Notes: generated by a model not told the origin, from the letters alone. A stretch of 64,000 bases of DNA from Chitinophaga eiseniae (GCF_900167135.1 NZ_FUWZ01000002.1:1204651-1268650), one strand, 5' to 3'. Numbered from the stretch's first letter, positions 23,537 to 32,437 are shown. Numbers and translations are program-made.

Positions 23537-25094
23537 TATACGTACTTCTGAAGCGAATAAAATAATTGTTCAGGAACTCACTAGGAAAGTATTTCCCGGA
23601 GCTTCCGAAAATTATATATCAAGAGTGGCCTTTGCATACTCTATCTCAAAGGGAATTCACCTTGACTCAAGTAATAAGGAACATTTACTTGATAGTAGAG
23701 GGAAAGAATATAAGGATGATATTCTTTTTGGTAACTATCGTGATTATTATATAACTATAATTTGCCAGCACTACCAAGTTTATAAAACGGATCCTAGTAT
23801 CTCGAAGTATATAAAAATGCACATTGATCATGGACTTAGCTTGATGAACAAACTGTTTGAAGAGAACAAAAATTATTCGGGACTGGACTTCCTATTAGAG
23901 CATATAGAAAAGGGTATTGAGATACTGGAAGAAAATACTGTAAGCAATGATGCCATTATATTTGATGATAAAACTCGTAAGATAAGAATAACCAACAAAG
24001 AGTATTTTGCAAAAGAGCTCAAAGTAAGGGTTGGCGAAACATTCGATGGTGATCCCATATATTTCGGACTCAATGATACCAGCATTCACAATAATGCGCA
24101 TGTGGCTGTTGCTGGGAATTCTGGGACAGGGAAGACTTATTTTGCAAATAACTTTTTAAAGCAAGTAGTTGAAGGTTCAAAGGGAAAAGTAAATTTCATT
24201 TATCTTGATTTCAAAGGGTTGAAGAAGGAGGATGAGAAAGGATTGGAACCATTTTTCACTAAGACTAAGGCTATCTACATTGATGCACCTCAAAAGCCTT
24301 TCCCAATAAATCCGCTTTCGTTTATAGATAATGTAAACGAAAAGAATAGAATAATGGGAATAAATAAGTTTGTTGATATCATTACAAGCTACAGCAATAT
24401 TGGTAAGGTACAGCAACAAACTTTGAGAGATGCTACGCGGCAGGCTTTTGCAAACGCCAAAAAGGGTGGGTATCCAACCATCAAAGATATCTATAACAAT
24501 GTAGTTGCAGCAGATAATCGGCCTAGTACGCTAAGGGAGATATTACAAAACTTAAGTGATCTCGACTTGTTCCAATCCAAAGTAGACCTCCAAAACGATT
24601 TTCTTAACAAAAACTACTATCTAAGCTTATCTGGAGATCTCCCCAATAATATTCGGTTTACTTCCGTTTTTCTGATTATCAATTATATCTATAATGTTTT
24701 TATGAATATGGATAATGCACCAATTGAAGGTAGTTACCAGGGCATGAGGTATGTCTTTCTGATTGATGAGGCCCATGTGATCTTTAAGGAGAAAAAGAGC
24801 CAAGATTTGCTAGAAAAAATCCTTCGTGAGATTCGTAGTAAAGGCGTATCGGTTGTTTTACTTTCTCAAGGTATCGAAGAATTTAATCAGCCATCTTTTG
24901 ATTTTAGTAGTATGTGCGAAACAGCCTTTTTATTTGATATAAAGGATAAGACAAATCTTAGAATGATGCAGAAGTTCATGGGCATAGGAGAAAAACATGC
25001 CAATGCTTTGAAGAAAAGTATGGAAAGTATTGAGAAATATCAATTGGTGAGTAACTTAAAGGAATACAAGATTGCCGAATTGTTTAAAGCGTAG
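23526..25094 (+). CDS. dndE: DndE domain fused to a HerA/FtsK-like ATPase
   Basis: A 522-residue fusion. Residues 1-125 resemble DndE, a small basic DNA-binding protein of the Dnd pathway (IRTSEANKIIVQELTRKV, FAYSISKGIH, FGNYRDYYITIICQHY). Residues 165-520 form a HerA/FtsK-like motor: Walker A GNSGTGKT (197-204), Walker B RYVFLIDEAHVIF (D414, E415), and the sensor-like VSVVLLSQGIEEF. DndE in E. coli and Streptomyces is a stand-alone protein of about 120 residues (family knowledge), so the added motor is notable. It sits in the standard C-D-E order and overlaps dndD. Confidence 0.85.
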   Translation: MLINIRTSEANKIIVQELTRKVFPGASENYISRVAFAYSISKGIHLDSSNKEHLLDSRGKEYKDDILFGNYRDYYITIICQHYQVYKTDPSISKYIKMHIDHGLSLMNKLFEENKNYSGLDFLLEHIEKGIEILEENTVSNDAIIFDDKTRKIRITNKEYFAKELKVRVGETFDGDPIYFGLNDTSIHNNAHVAVAGNSGTGKTYFANNFLKQVVEGSKGKVNFIYLDFKGLKKEDEKGLEPFFTKTKAIYIDAPQKPFPINPLSFIDNVNEKNRIMGINKFVDIITSYSNIGKVQQQTLRDATRQAFANAKKGGYPTIKDIYNNVVAADNRPSTLREILQNLSDLDLFQSKVDLQNDFLNKNYYLSLSGDLPNNIRFTSVFLIINYIYNVFMNMDNAPIEGSYQGMRYVFLIDEAHVIFKEKKSQDLLEKILREIRSKGVSVVLLSQGIEEFNQPSFDFSSMCETAFLFDIKDKTNLRMMQKFMGIGEKHANALKKSMESIEKYQLVSNLKEYKIAELFKA

Positions 25095-25099
25095 AATTA

Positions 25100-25543
25100 A
25101 TGAGCATTAAAGCCAAGTATTTCTTTATTGCTGTAATTATTATGGGGTCAATTGGAATATGGCTCCCAATAATTTTAGAAGCAATAATTGAAAAGAAAGT
25201 AACCTTTCATAATGTTCCTCCTAATGTAACAACATATTTTGTAAGCCTACTATTTGCAGGGTGTATAGACTTGATTCTTGGCAAGATTAATAAGCTAAAT
25301 ATTAATGGCCTTGTAAACGTAATTTTGAATATTCTATTTATTCTCCTTTTGGGTCTCGGAATTGTTGTTGGCGCAATCCTGCTTAATATATATAAATATG
25401 ATTTTTGGGCTTTACTTTTAGGCATTGTTGGACTTCTAATTTCTTACAGGATCTGGTGGATTGCCAATGATGGTAATCCTAATTTTTCAAATACAGCAGC
25501 TCCTTTAGGTGGAGATGTAAACAGACCTTTAGCAAATGGATAA
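25100..25543 (+). CDS. Small four-helix membrane protein in the dnd operon
   Basis: A 147-residue protein with about four predicted membrane segments (FFIAVIIMGSIGIWLPIILE; TTYFVSLLFAGCIDLIL; LVNVILNILFILLLGLGIVV; FWALLLGIVGLLISYRIWWI) and a short polar tail. I recognise no family. It starts 6 bp after the dndE fusion and overlaps dndB by 8 bp, so it belongs to the operon. Membrane components are not part of the known Dnd core; it may be an accessory defence factor (inference). Confidence 0.65.
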   Translation: MSIKAKYFFIAVIIMGSIGIWLPIILEAIIEKKVTFHNVPPNVTTYFVSLLFAGCIDLILGKINKLNINGLVNVILNILFILLLGLGIVVGAILLNIYKYDFWALLLGIVGLLISYRIWWIANDGNPNFSNTAAPLGGDVNRPLANG

Positions 25544-27116
25544 TATAAAATTGGCACCATTCCTTGAAATTCCGGCTCTTAAAGTTCAACAGCCGCTGGG
25601 GGATTTCTATGTGATGACAATGAGCGCAGAGCAGCTACTTTCAGTGTCATTTTCTGAGCCTATGGCTTATCAAGATGAATTTGGGAAAGTAAAAGGTAGC
25701 CAAAGGGCGAAGGACGAGAAAAGGTTAAAGGAAATAGCAAAGTATATTGACTCAGTTGAAATGGCTTTTCCTAATTCAATAATACTCGCGGCCAATTATA
25801 CTCCAACAGGAGTAGTTTCAAAAGATGAAAGTGAGCGATGGAAAGTAATTGAGGACAAAGAATGTAGTATTTATAAAATAATTATCCCAAGGCAGACAAA
25901 ATTGGCGGCAATAATTGATGGACAGCATAGGTTAAATGCGTTTGAATTTGTGGTTAATCGGGAAAGGGTCGACTTGCTTCAATTGGTCTGCTCAGTTTAC
26001 TTTGATCTTCCCAACTCCTATCAGGCGTTCCTCTTTGCAACAATCAACTCAAATCAGAAAAAAGTTGATCGAAGTTTAGCGCTGGAGCAGTTTGGATTTA
26101 ATGTGGACGATGAACCGGAGAAGGCATGGACACCAGAGAAGTTTGCAGTATTTATCTCTCGCAAGTTAAATATCGACGAGGGAAAGTCGCCATTTTACAA
26201 GCATATAAAAGTTGCGCCATTAAATGCTGAGAATCTTTTTGAGGATGGTGTTCAATCAAATTGGGTTGTTTCAACCGCAACTATAGTTGATGGAATTACT
26301 TCTTTAATTTCAACGAATGTTAAGAGGGATAGGGTCGAAATGCAACAAAAACATTTCTTTAGCGGGAGAAACCGCGAGATGTTAACCGGATTCAAGTCAG
26401 ACACATCCCCTCTTCGATCATATTTTATTGAACTAAAAGATCAGGTCATTTATGATACAATTATCAACTATTTCAGCGCTGTAAAGGATCTACTTTGGAA
26501 TACTGCGTCCGAAAAATCTTATATTATCCGAACAGTAGGGATTCAGGCTTCTTTTGATATTTTGAAACTAATTTTGAAATCGAAAACAAGTATTGAACCT
26601 GATAAAATTGGTTTTAATAGCTATATTTTGAAAATACAAAATATCGATTTTTCAGATACGTTTTTCCAGGCGTCAGGTATCGGTAGAAGTAGGATTAGAA
26701 ACATTATCGGTTTATCAATGGGGTTAATCGCTAAGGATAAAATCAAAAAAAGTGATATCCCCTTTTATGAAAAGATTTTAGCAGGGAAGAATACAAACAC
26801 AGAGAAAGAAAAGTGGATTTGGGAAGAGGAAGCTGAGAATGCTGTAATTAACACTTTGGATAAAATTGAATGGAACTACGGCAGTAAAAATATCACTTTA
26901 TATCCAAACTATGATTATGATAAGCCATTAATTATAGATTCATACGATAAGCTTTATTCTAAACTTATTGAAATCGCAGAATCAGCTTTCAGTGATTATT
27001 TGCCTAATGATAACGAATTTGCAGAAGAACAAAGAGAAAAGTTCGATGTAGATGATTTGGTAGAAAGCCACCTGACAGATTATGACGAAAATTTAAGAAT
27101 TTTAGGTTGGGTTTAA
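25536..27116 (+). CDS. dndB: DndB-like DGQHR-domain protein
   Basis: A 526-residue protein with the family motif IIDGQHRLNAF (DGQHR at 128-132) and, before it, the conserved LKEIAKYIDSVEMAFPNSII. DndB proteins regulate or tune phosphorothioation and in some hosts repress the operon (family knowledge). Typical DndB has about 360-380 residues, so this one carries roughly 150 extra residues at the C-terminus with a Trp- and Asp-rich region (WIWEEEAENAVINTL). It overlaps the membrane-protein gene before it. Confidence 0.82.
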   Translation: MDNIKLAPFLEIPALKVQQPLGDFYVMTMSAEQLLSVSFSEPMAYQDEFGKVKGSQRAKDEKRLKEIAKYIDSVEMAFPNSIILAANYTPTGVVSKDESERWKVIEDKECSIYKIIIPRQTKLAAIIDGQHRLNAFEFVVNRERVDLLQLVCSVYFDLPNSYQAFLFATINSNQKKVDRSLALEQFGFNVDDEPEKAWTPEKFAVFISRKLNIDEGKSPFYKHIKVAPLNAENLFEDGVQSNWVVSTATIVDGITSLISTNVKRDRVEMQQKHFFSGRNREMLTGFKSDTSPLRSYFIELKDQVIYDTIINYFSAVKDLLWNTASEKSYIIRTVGIQASFDILKLILKSKTSIEPDKIGFNSYILKIQNIDFSDTFFQASGIGRSRIRNIIGLSMGLIAKDKIKKSDIPFYEKILAGKNTNTEKEKWIWEEEAENAVINTLDKIEWNYGSKNITLYPNYDYDKPLIIDSYDKLYSKLIEIAESAFSDYLPNDNEFAEEQREKFDVDDLVESHLTDYDENLRILGWV

Positions 27117-27130
27117 TAAATTATTACAAC

Positions 27131-27391
27131 ATGCTTAATATAGAAACTATTTGCCAAGCTGCTACTGCAGTATTGATAAACGCCAATAGACCAATGCTCG
27201 CACAAGATATATACAATGGAATTACAGACGGTGCCTTATATCAATTTAAAGCAAAAAATCCGTTGAGTGTTCTTAAATCGGAGCTAAGAAAGCATTCCGT
27301 AGGGGTTGATTCCCCATTACAAAGCGGCGTGAAATATTTTCAATTATTAGACGATGGTACTTTTTGGATAAAAGACAAGCCGCTTCCATAA
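27131..27391 (+). CDS. HARE-HTH-like small protein
   Basis: An 86-residue protein resembling the HB1/ASXL/restriction-endonuclease helix-turn-helix (HARE-HTH): AATAVLINANRPMLAQDIYN, then PLSVLKSELRKHSVGVD and the wing-like FQLLDDGTFWIK. In bacteria this module is found in restriction enzymes and other DNA-modification systems and is thought to read modified DNA (family knowledge). Here it is the last gene of the dnd operon and might sense phosphorothioate DNA (inference). ATG at 27131; an alternative TTG lies at 27107. Confidence 0.65.
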   Translation: MLNIETICQAATAVLINANRPMLAQDIYNGITDGALYQFKAKNPLSVLKSELRKHSVGVDSPLQSGVKYFQLLDDGTFWIKDKPLP

Positions 27392-27443
27392 TTGTTTTGT
27401 TTTATATGAATTGGTCATTAATTACAGGTTAAGCACCATAATT

Positions 27444-28619
27444 TCAAGAAACCATAGCCCTTAAATCGGCAACGATATTTTTTATAGCAGCTACTACAAT
27501 GGGAATATCCTCTCTAGAATTATATTTCCCAATTGAAAAACGAATACTATTAAAAGCTGCAGTTTCATCTAGTCCCATTGCAGTCAAAACGTGAGACGGC
27601 TCAATACTTGTCGAAGTGCAGGCGCTCCCATTGCTTACCGCAATTAAAGGCAGATCGTTTTCTGGATTACTCAACCCCATAATAATTGCATCAGAATCTA
27701 CTCCTCGGAATAAGACATTGGAAACATTATATAATCGATTTGTTACATTCCCATTTATTGACGTTCCTTCTATAGAGCATAATTCCGATTCTAGATAATC
27801 TCGTAAGGACAGGATTGCGTTAGAATCTTTATCCATTTCTAAACTAGCGATTTCACAGGCTTTCCCTAATGCTACAATACCGGGAACATTCAATGTTCCG
27901 CTTCTGAATCCACGTTCATGCCCTCCACCATGCAATAAGGCTGGTATTCTAACGCGAGTAGGACTTTGTCTAACATACAGTGCTCCAACTCCTTTCGGAC
28001 CATAAATTTTATGCCCGCTTAAGCATAATAGATCTATTCCAATTTCATTTACATTGATTGCTATTTTCCCGACTGCCTGAGTGCAATCAGATAAAAACAA
28101 GACTCCTGCTTCATGCGCTACCGAGGCTATTTCTCTTATTGGTTGAACTACGCCAGTTTCGTTATTTACATACATCACTGAGACCAATATAGTGTCTGGA
28201 CGCAACAAAGATTTTAGCTCATCTAACGCAATTAAACCATCTGAGGCAACCGATAAATAGCTTACTTCGAAGCCTCTACTTTCAAGATATTTACAAGTAT
28301 CTAATACTGCACTATGCTCTGTTGCTACAGTTATAATATGCTTACCTTTATTGCTGTAATTTTCAGCGACACCTTTTAAAGCCAGATTAATTGCTTCGGT
28401 GGCGCCACTTGTGAAAATAACTTCGTTCGGTTCAGCTCCTATTAAATTGGATACTTGCTTTCGCGCAGCTTTTACGGCATCATGTGCTCTTAGTCCAAAC
28501 TGATGAGTGCTGTTAGCATTGGCAAAGTAATCCGTAAGGTAAGGCAACATTACTTCCAGTACCCTTGGGTCAATCTTGGTTGTAGCATTATTATCCAGGT
28601 ATATCAGATTGTCATTCAT
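27444..28619 (-). CDS. dndA: DndA-like cysteine desulfurase
   Basis: A 391-residue NifS/IscS-type PLP enzyme that takes sulfur from cysteine and gives it to DndC (family knowledge). Visible features: cofactor region FTSGATEAINLALKG, PLP lysine in CLSGHKIYGPKGVGALYV (near residue 204), and the active-site Cys in NGSACTSTSIEPSHVL (near 325). It is on the opposite strand, convergent with the rest of the cassette, in contrast to the dndA-dndBCDE layout in other hosts. Its location inside the element beside dndBCDE argues for DndA over the housekeeping IscS. Confidence 0.9.
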   Translation of the reverse strand: MNDNLIYLDNNATTKIDPRVLEVMLPYLTDYFANANSTHQFGLRAHDAVKAARKQVSNLIGAEPNEVIFTSGATEAINLALKGVAENYSNKGKHIITVATEHSAVLDTCKYLESRGFEVSYLSVASDGLIALDELKSLLRPDTILVSVMYVNNETGVVQPIREIASVAHEAGVLFLSDCTQAVGKIAINVNEIGIDLLCLSGHKIYGPKGVGALYVRQSPTRVRIPALLHGGGHERGFRSGTLNVPGIVALGKACEIASLEMDKDSNAILSLRDYLESELCSIEGTSINGNVTNRLYNVSNVLFRGVDSDAIIMGLSNPENDLPLIAVSNGSACTSTSIEPSHVLTAMGLDETAAFNSIRFSIGKYNSREDIPIVVAAIKNIVADLRAMVS

Positions 28620-28749
28620 GAGAGCAATTTTACAGATCTTCTACATAGAATGTGAATACAAATTAATAACGAAGCTAATTATATCTGTACATACACAGAA
28701 ATAGTTAACTTCAACATGTATTAAGCTCTTTTTCTTCCACCAGCCACGC

Positions 28750-28770
28750 TGCTGGCAAATTGTTGGCAAA
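28750..28770 (+). repeat. Right copy of 21-bp subterminal repeat
   Basis: Identical and in the same orientation to 7614-7634; see there. It lies 65 bp inside the attR core. Confidence 0.6.
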
Positions 28771-28775
28771 AATAA

Positions 28776-28799
28776 AAAAGGTCACCGAAGTGACCTTTT
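28776..28799 (-). terminator. Terminator of tRNA-Asn
   Basis: On the minus strand AAAAGGTCAC and GTGACCTTTT form a 10-bp stem with a TTCG tetraloop, followed by a T-rich run. It starts 18 bp after the tRNA 3' end. It lies on the element side of the att core. Confidence 0.85.
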
Positions 28800-28817
28800 A
28801 AATGTTTGATTACCAAG

Positions 28818-28891
28818 CTCCCCCTGCTGGACTTGAACCAGCGACCCTCTGATTAACAGTCAGATGCTCTAACCAACTGAGCTAAGGAGGA
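28818..28891 (-). tRNA. tRNA-Asn (anticodon GTT)
   Basis: A 74-nt cloverleaf on the minus strand. The acceptor stem pairs TCCTCCT with AGGGGGA; D arm TAGCTCAGTTGGTTAGAGCA; anticodon stem TCTGA/TCAGA with loop CTGTTAA, giving GTT (Asn); T arm GCTGG-TTCAAGT-CCAGC; G as discriminator base. CCA is not encoded. The 3' half (28818-28859) lies within the integrated element, which therefore rebuilds the gene on integration. Confidence 0.95.
28835..28859. repeat. attR core direct repeat
   Basis: The 25 bp are identical to 7462-7486 and lie in the tRNA-Asn gene between the anticodon loop and the T arm. Confidence 0.8.
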
Positions 28892-29020
28892 GTGTTTCCC
28901 GTATCGTTTGTGCGATTTGGGATTGCAAAAATAGGCAAAATTTCATTTTTGCAAAATCTTATAGCCACTTTTTTTAAAAATTTTTCCAAAAAGTTGTCAA
29001 ACCCGCTACTATAAAGCATT

Positions 29021-30685
29021 TCAGGGAGACACTTTTTTAACCCTGACTAACATTTTTTCGCCGAGGGCGCTGGTACGTGTAGCTTTCCGCACAAAAGGCA
29101 GGTCCAGTTTACTCACGTAAAAATTAGGGAAACGCCGCAGCAGGGTATAGCTGTAGCCCTGCTGCTGCAGACTGACCAGCCCTTCCGGCGTGGTGAACAT
29201 CACCCCTTCGGCGGCGGTGTCGGCGCGCGGCACGGGGGCGTTCAGGTAGTATTCGAAAGCATAGGAGTTGTTCTGAAACAGGGTGACCGGCGTGCCGGGG
29301 ATGGTGGCGTTGGCATAACGTGCGGCTTCGCTGCCGCTCTGGTACTGCATCATATCAGGATACAGGATGGTGTTGACGTACAGGTTCAGCAGGATACTCA
29401 TAGCGACGGTGCGATAAAACACCGCTTCCTTGGTGCTTCTGTCGAGCCAGTAGTGCAGCAGCATGTACAAAACGATCAGCGCGGCGATAGGGACCAGCCA
29501 GGCGTAGCCCATGACCGGCTTGTACAACAGGTCTATCACCACGCCGGCAACGGCCAGCAGGATGATGATGGTATACTGCGTGGTACGAAAAAAACGCAGT
29601 CCCTTCCCGGTATGCAGCGAGAGAATATACTGTGCAGTAAGGATGGCGAAAAATGGAAAAATGATGTTGAGGTAATGCGGCAACTGGAACCGTGACAGCG
29701 AGAACAGCACGAAAGTGGCCATTGCGCCGCAGAGGCAGTAGTATTCTGACTGCTGTTTCCATTTCCGGAAAAAGATGATCACGGCGGCATACAGCATCAC
29801 CGGCCAGGGTAGGAAAGCCCACAGTAGGGTGTGAAAGAAGAAGAAGGGATCGCCGGCGCCTTTGATAGGCCCGGTGTTCATAAAACGCCCGAACTGGCTG
29901 TCCCAGAAAAAGAAACGCAGTCCGGATACGCCGGTGCTGCCGAAGACGATCTTCTCCGGATGCAGGTCAAACTGCTGGTAAAGCGCGAACAGCTCCGGCA
30001 GGATGAACAGCGCGATGAGTGCCAGTGCCACGATCCACTGCCATTGAAAAATCTGTTTCCATTGACCAGCAAACAGCAGATGCCCGCCGATAGCGGCCCC
30101 TATGGGCACCAGGGCGAAGATGCCTTTGGTCATAATGGCGCAGGCGGTGAACAAAGCAGCGGCGATCAGGTGATAATGCCACCGCTGCACCACGCTGCGG
30201 TAAAAGTGATATACGGCGGCTATGATCAGTCCTGTGAGATAGGGCTCTGCCCGCACATCATTGTTGGAAATAACAATATGCTCTGCGGTCAGCAGGATAC
30301 AAACGGCCCAACGGGCGGTGGTGCTGCCATACAGGGAAAACGCAAAACGGTAGGTGTACCACGCGCCCATCAGGAGAAAGAGGATAGCGGGCAGTTTATA
30401 CGACCACGTATGAAAACCGAACAACTGAAAGCTCAGCGCGGCCATCCAGAAAGGGAAGTGGGGCTTGTCCAGCCACTCATGACCATCGGCGTAGAGGTTA
30501 AGATAGTCATGTTTCAGCACCATGGTTTTGGCAATGCCGGCATAGAGGGCGCCGTCGGGCTCCAGGATAGGCACCTGGAGGGCGCTGAATTGCAGTAAAG
30601 TCAGCAGGGAAATGATAAACACCCAGATCTGCTTCTCTGAAAAGGCAAACGGGCGGACAGTTGCAGGTAACGGTAACATGTCCAA
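29021..30685 (-). CDS. GT39/ArnT-like membrane glycosyltransferase
   Basis: A 554-residue polytopic inner-membrane protein with about eleven or twelve hydrophobic segments. The first periplasmic loop has LEPDGALYAGIAKTMV, where the acidic E/D pair is the catalytic feature of GT-C enzymes, followed by WLDKPHFPFWMAALSFQLFG (the KPP/KPH motif of ArnT and PMT proteins). These enzymes move a sugar from a polyprenyl-phosphate donor to lipid A or protein (family knowledge); the acceptor here is unknown. Stand-alone gene next to tRNA-Asn. Confidence 0.85.
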   Translation of the reverse strand: MDMLPLPATVRPFAFSEKQIWVFIISLLTLLQFSALQVPILEPDGALYAGIAKTMVLKHDYLNLYADGHEWLDKPHFPFWMAALSFQLFGFHTWSYKLPAILFLLMGAWYTYRFAFSLYGSTTARWAVCILLTAEHIVISNNDVRAEPYLTGLIIAAVYHFYRSVVQRWHYHLIAAALFTACAIMTKGIFALVPIGAAIGGHLLFAGQWKQIFQWQWIVALALIALFILPELFALYQQFDLHPEKIVFGSTGVSGLRFFFWDSQFGRFMNTGPIKGAGDPFFFFHTLLWAFLPWPVMLYAAVIIFFRKWKQQSEYYCLCGAMATFVLFSLSRFQLPHYLNIIFPFFAILTAQYILSLHTGKGLRFFRTTQYTIIILLAVAGVVIDLLYKPVMGYAWLVPIAALIVLYMLLHYWLDRSTKEAVFYRTVAMSILLNLYVNTILYPDMMQYQSGSEAARYANATIPGTPVTLFQNNSYAFEYYLNAPVPRADTAAEGVMFTTPEGLVSLQQQGYSYTLLRRFPNFYVSKLDLPFVRKATRTSALGEKMLVRVKKVSP

Positions 30686-30752
30686 AAGTTACGTTCATCC
30701 GTTGACGGATTAAAACCTGCCGGCGGTAATTAACATAAAAATAAACCGGTGG

Positions 30753-31094
30753 CTACCACAGCCAGCCGCTCTTTTCCAGGCCCACGTAAGGACCGTCTTC
30801 CCGCTGTTCTATGGGGTATGTTTTGAGGAAATAACCTTCGCCGCTGCAGTTGAACCCGTTCTTCATGCTGAACTTATAACGGTGCAACGGGCACACCACA
30901 TTGCCGGCGCCATCGATGAAACCATCGGCCATGATACCGCCGGCATGAGGGCATTTATGGGCAAAAGCGTACAATTGGCCCTGGTGCAGGGCTACACTGA
31001 TCTTTTTTCCGTTCACTTCCTGTATACGGATGGCATTGTCGGCAAGTGGCAGGTATCCTTCGTCCAGTTTATGCCAGGTGTACGTTTTGGCCAT
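30753..31094 (-). CDS. Rieske [2Fe-2S] ferredoxin-like protein
   Basis: A 113-residue soluble Rieske protein. The cluster motifs are CPHAGG (C-x-H) and CPLHRYKF (C-x2-H), 18 residues apart, as in ferredoxin components of dioxygenases and in nitrite reductase small subunits (NirD-like). It likely carries electrons to an oxygenase, which is not present here. Its ATG shares one base with the hflX stop (TAATG), so it is cotranscribed with hflX. Confidence 0.9.
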   Translation of the reverse strand: MAKTYTWHKLDEGYLPLADNAIRIQEVNGKKISVALHQGQLYAFAHKCPHAGGIMADGFIDGAGNVVCPLHRYKFSMKNGFNCSGEGYFLKTYPIEQREDGPYVGLEKSGWLW

Positions 31095-32284
31095 TAGTAG
31101 AAAAATTCTGTTTTGTAGGGATAACGCTCTCTGTAAAGCTGAGCCACCTTGTCCATAATGGTCTTACGCAGCTCCTCTACATTACGCCTTTCCAGCGCGG
31201 CGATGAAAACGGTGTTACCATGGGTTTTCGTATCCCAGTTCTGTTTGAGTGACTGCAGGATGTCTTTTTTGATATCTTCCTCCAACCATTTATCAAAAGT
31301 GTTGGCTTCGTACAGGTCCATCTTGTTAAAGACCATAATGGTCGGCTTGTCAAAAGCTTTTAGCTCCTGCAGCGTGCGGTTCACCACTTCTATCTGCTCT
31401 TCGTACTGAGGATGGGAGATGTCTACCACGTGCAGCAGGATATCGCTCTCGCGCACCTCATCCAGCGTGGATTTGAAGCTCTCCACCAGGTGGTGCGGCA
31501 GCTTGCGGATAAACCCTACGGTATCGCTAAGCAGGAACGGCGTCTGTTCAAACACCACCTTACGGGTAGTGGTGTCCAGCGTGGCAAACAGCTTGTTCTC
31601 CGCAAACACCTCGCTTTTGCTGAGCATGTTCATAATGGTGCTCTTGCCTACGTTGGTATAGCCTACCAGCGCCACCCGGATAAACTCACCCCGTTCCTTA
31701 CGCTGGGTAAGGGACTGCTTGTCTATTTCAGTAAGACGCTTACGCAACAACGCGATCTTGTCTTTAACGATACGACGGTCGGTTTCGATCTCCGTTTCAC
31801 CGGGGCCTCTGCTGCCGATACCGCCACCCTGGCGTTCAAGGTGACTCCACATACCACGCAAACGGGGAAGGATATACTGGTACTGGGCCAGCTCCACCTG
31901 CACCTTAGCCTGCGCCGTGCGGGCACGACGGGCGAAGATGTCCAGGATCAGGTCACTCCGGTCGATGGTCTTTACCTTCAGTACCTTTTCGATATTGGCG
32001 ATCTGGGAACCCGTCAGCTCATCATCGAAGATGACCAGCGAAACATCCCGGCTGGCGATATATTGGTGAATCTCTTCCAGTTTACCTTTACCCACAAAGG
32101 TAGCCCTGTCCGGATGGGACAGTTTCTGGGTAAAGCGTTTTAAAGTGGTGGCCCCGGCCGTTTCCGCCAGGAACACCAGCTCGTCCAGGAATTCCTGTAC
32201 CTGCCGTTCCGTCTGGTCTTTGGTGATGACCCCCACGATAACCGCTTTCTCTTCTTTTTGGACGACTTGTTTCTTTTCTATCAA
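31094..32284 (-). CDS. hflX: GTPase HflX
   Basis: A 396-residue ribosome-associated GTPase. The N-terminal glycine-rich domain has PDRATFVGKGKLEEI, followed by a helical linker and the motif RGPGETEIETDRR. The G domain has G1 GYTNVGKST (near 215), G2 TTTRK, G3 DTVGFI, and G4 NKMD. HflX splits stalled ribosomes after stress (family knowledge). It is divergent from the S9 peptidase gene and followed by the Rieske gene. Confidence 0.95.
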   Translation of the reverse strand: MIEKKQVVQKEEKAVIVGVITKDQTERQVQEFLDELVFLAETAGATTLKRFTQKLSHPDRATFVGKGKLEEIHQYIASRDVSLVIFDDELTGSQIANIEKVLKVKTIDRSDLILDIFARRARTAQAKVQVELAQYQYILPRLRGMWSHLERQGGGIGSRGPGETEIETDRRIVKDKIALLRKRLTEIDKQSLTQRKERGEFIRVALVGYTNVGKSTIMNMLSKSEVFAENKLFATLDTTTRKVVFEQTPFLLSDTVGFIRKLPHHLVESFKSTLDEVRESDILLHVVDISHPQYEEQIEVVNRTLQELKAFDKPTIMVFNKMDLYEANTFDKWLEEDIKKDILQSLKQNWDTKTHGNTVFIAALERRNVEELRKTIMDKVAQLYRERYPYKTEFFY

Positions 32285-32429
32285 AGTGTTTAAAAATTTA
32301 TTGCAAAAATACTTGTTTTTACCCAGTGATGCCGATGATGGATTATTTTTTCTGTTATATGAAGACGGCTGTCACCGCTCCGTTCATCAGAAAAACGGTT
32401 AAAAACGGTAGAATCAGCACGCAGTTTCC

Positions 32430-32437
32430 TACATTTA
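32430..32437 (+). promoter_or_regulatory. Candidate -7 element of the S9 peptidase gene
   Basis: TACATTTA resembles the Bacteroidota -7 consensus TAnnTTTG with the last base changed, 25 bp upstream of the ATG. The -33 element is not clear. Confidence 0.3.

Larger units (their letters stand above)
7462..28859. mobile_element. Integrative mobilizable element in tRNA-Asn
   Basis: A 21.4-kb element bounded by a 25-bp direct repeat (7462-7486 and 28835-28859) that is internal tRNA-Asn sequence. It has an integrase at the left end, an HTH excisionase-like protein, a Toprim primase-like protein, MobC and a relaxase. No VirB/Tra coupling or transfer channel genes are present, so it should depend on a helper element for transfer. 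Cargo is HipBST-like, AbiE, sigma/Cas12f-like and Dnd modules. The cargo genes are visibly more AT-rich than the flanking chromosome, most strongly from 19.5 to 28.7 kb. Confidence 0.85.

Noticed and set aside
27444..28619. Housekeeping IscS/NifS
   Set aside because: Possible by sequence alone, but it lies inside the mobile element beside dndBCDE, without iscU or other Fe-S assembly genes.
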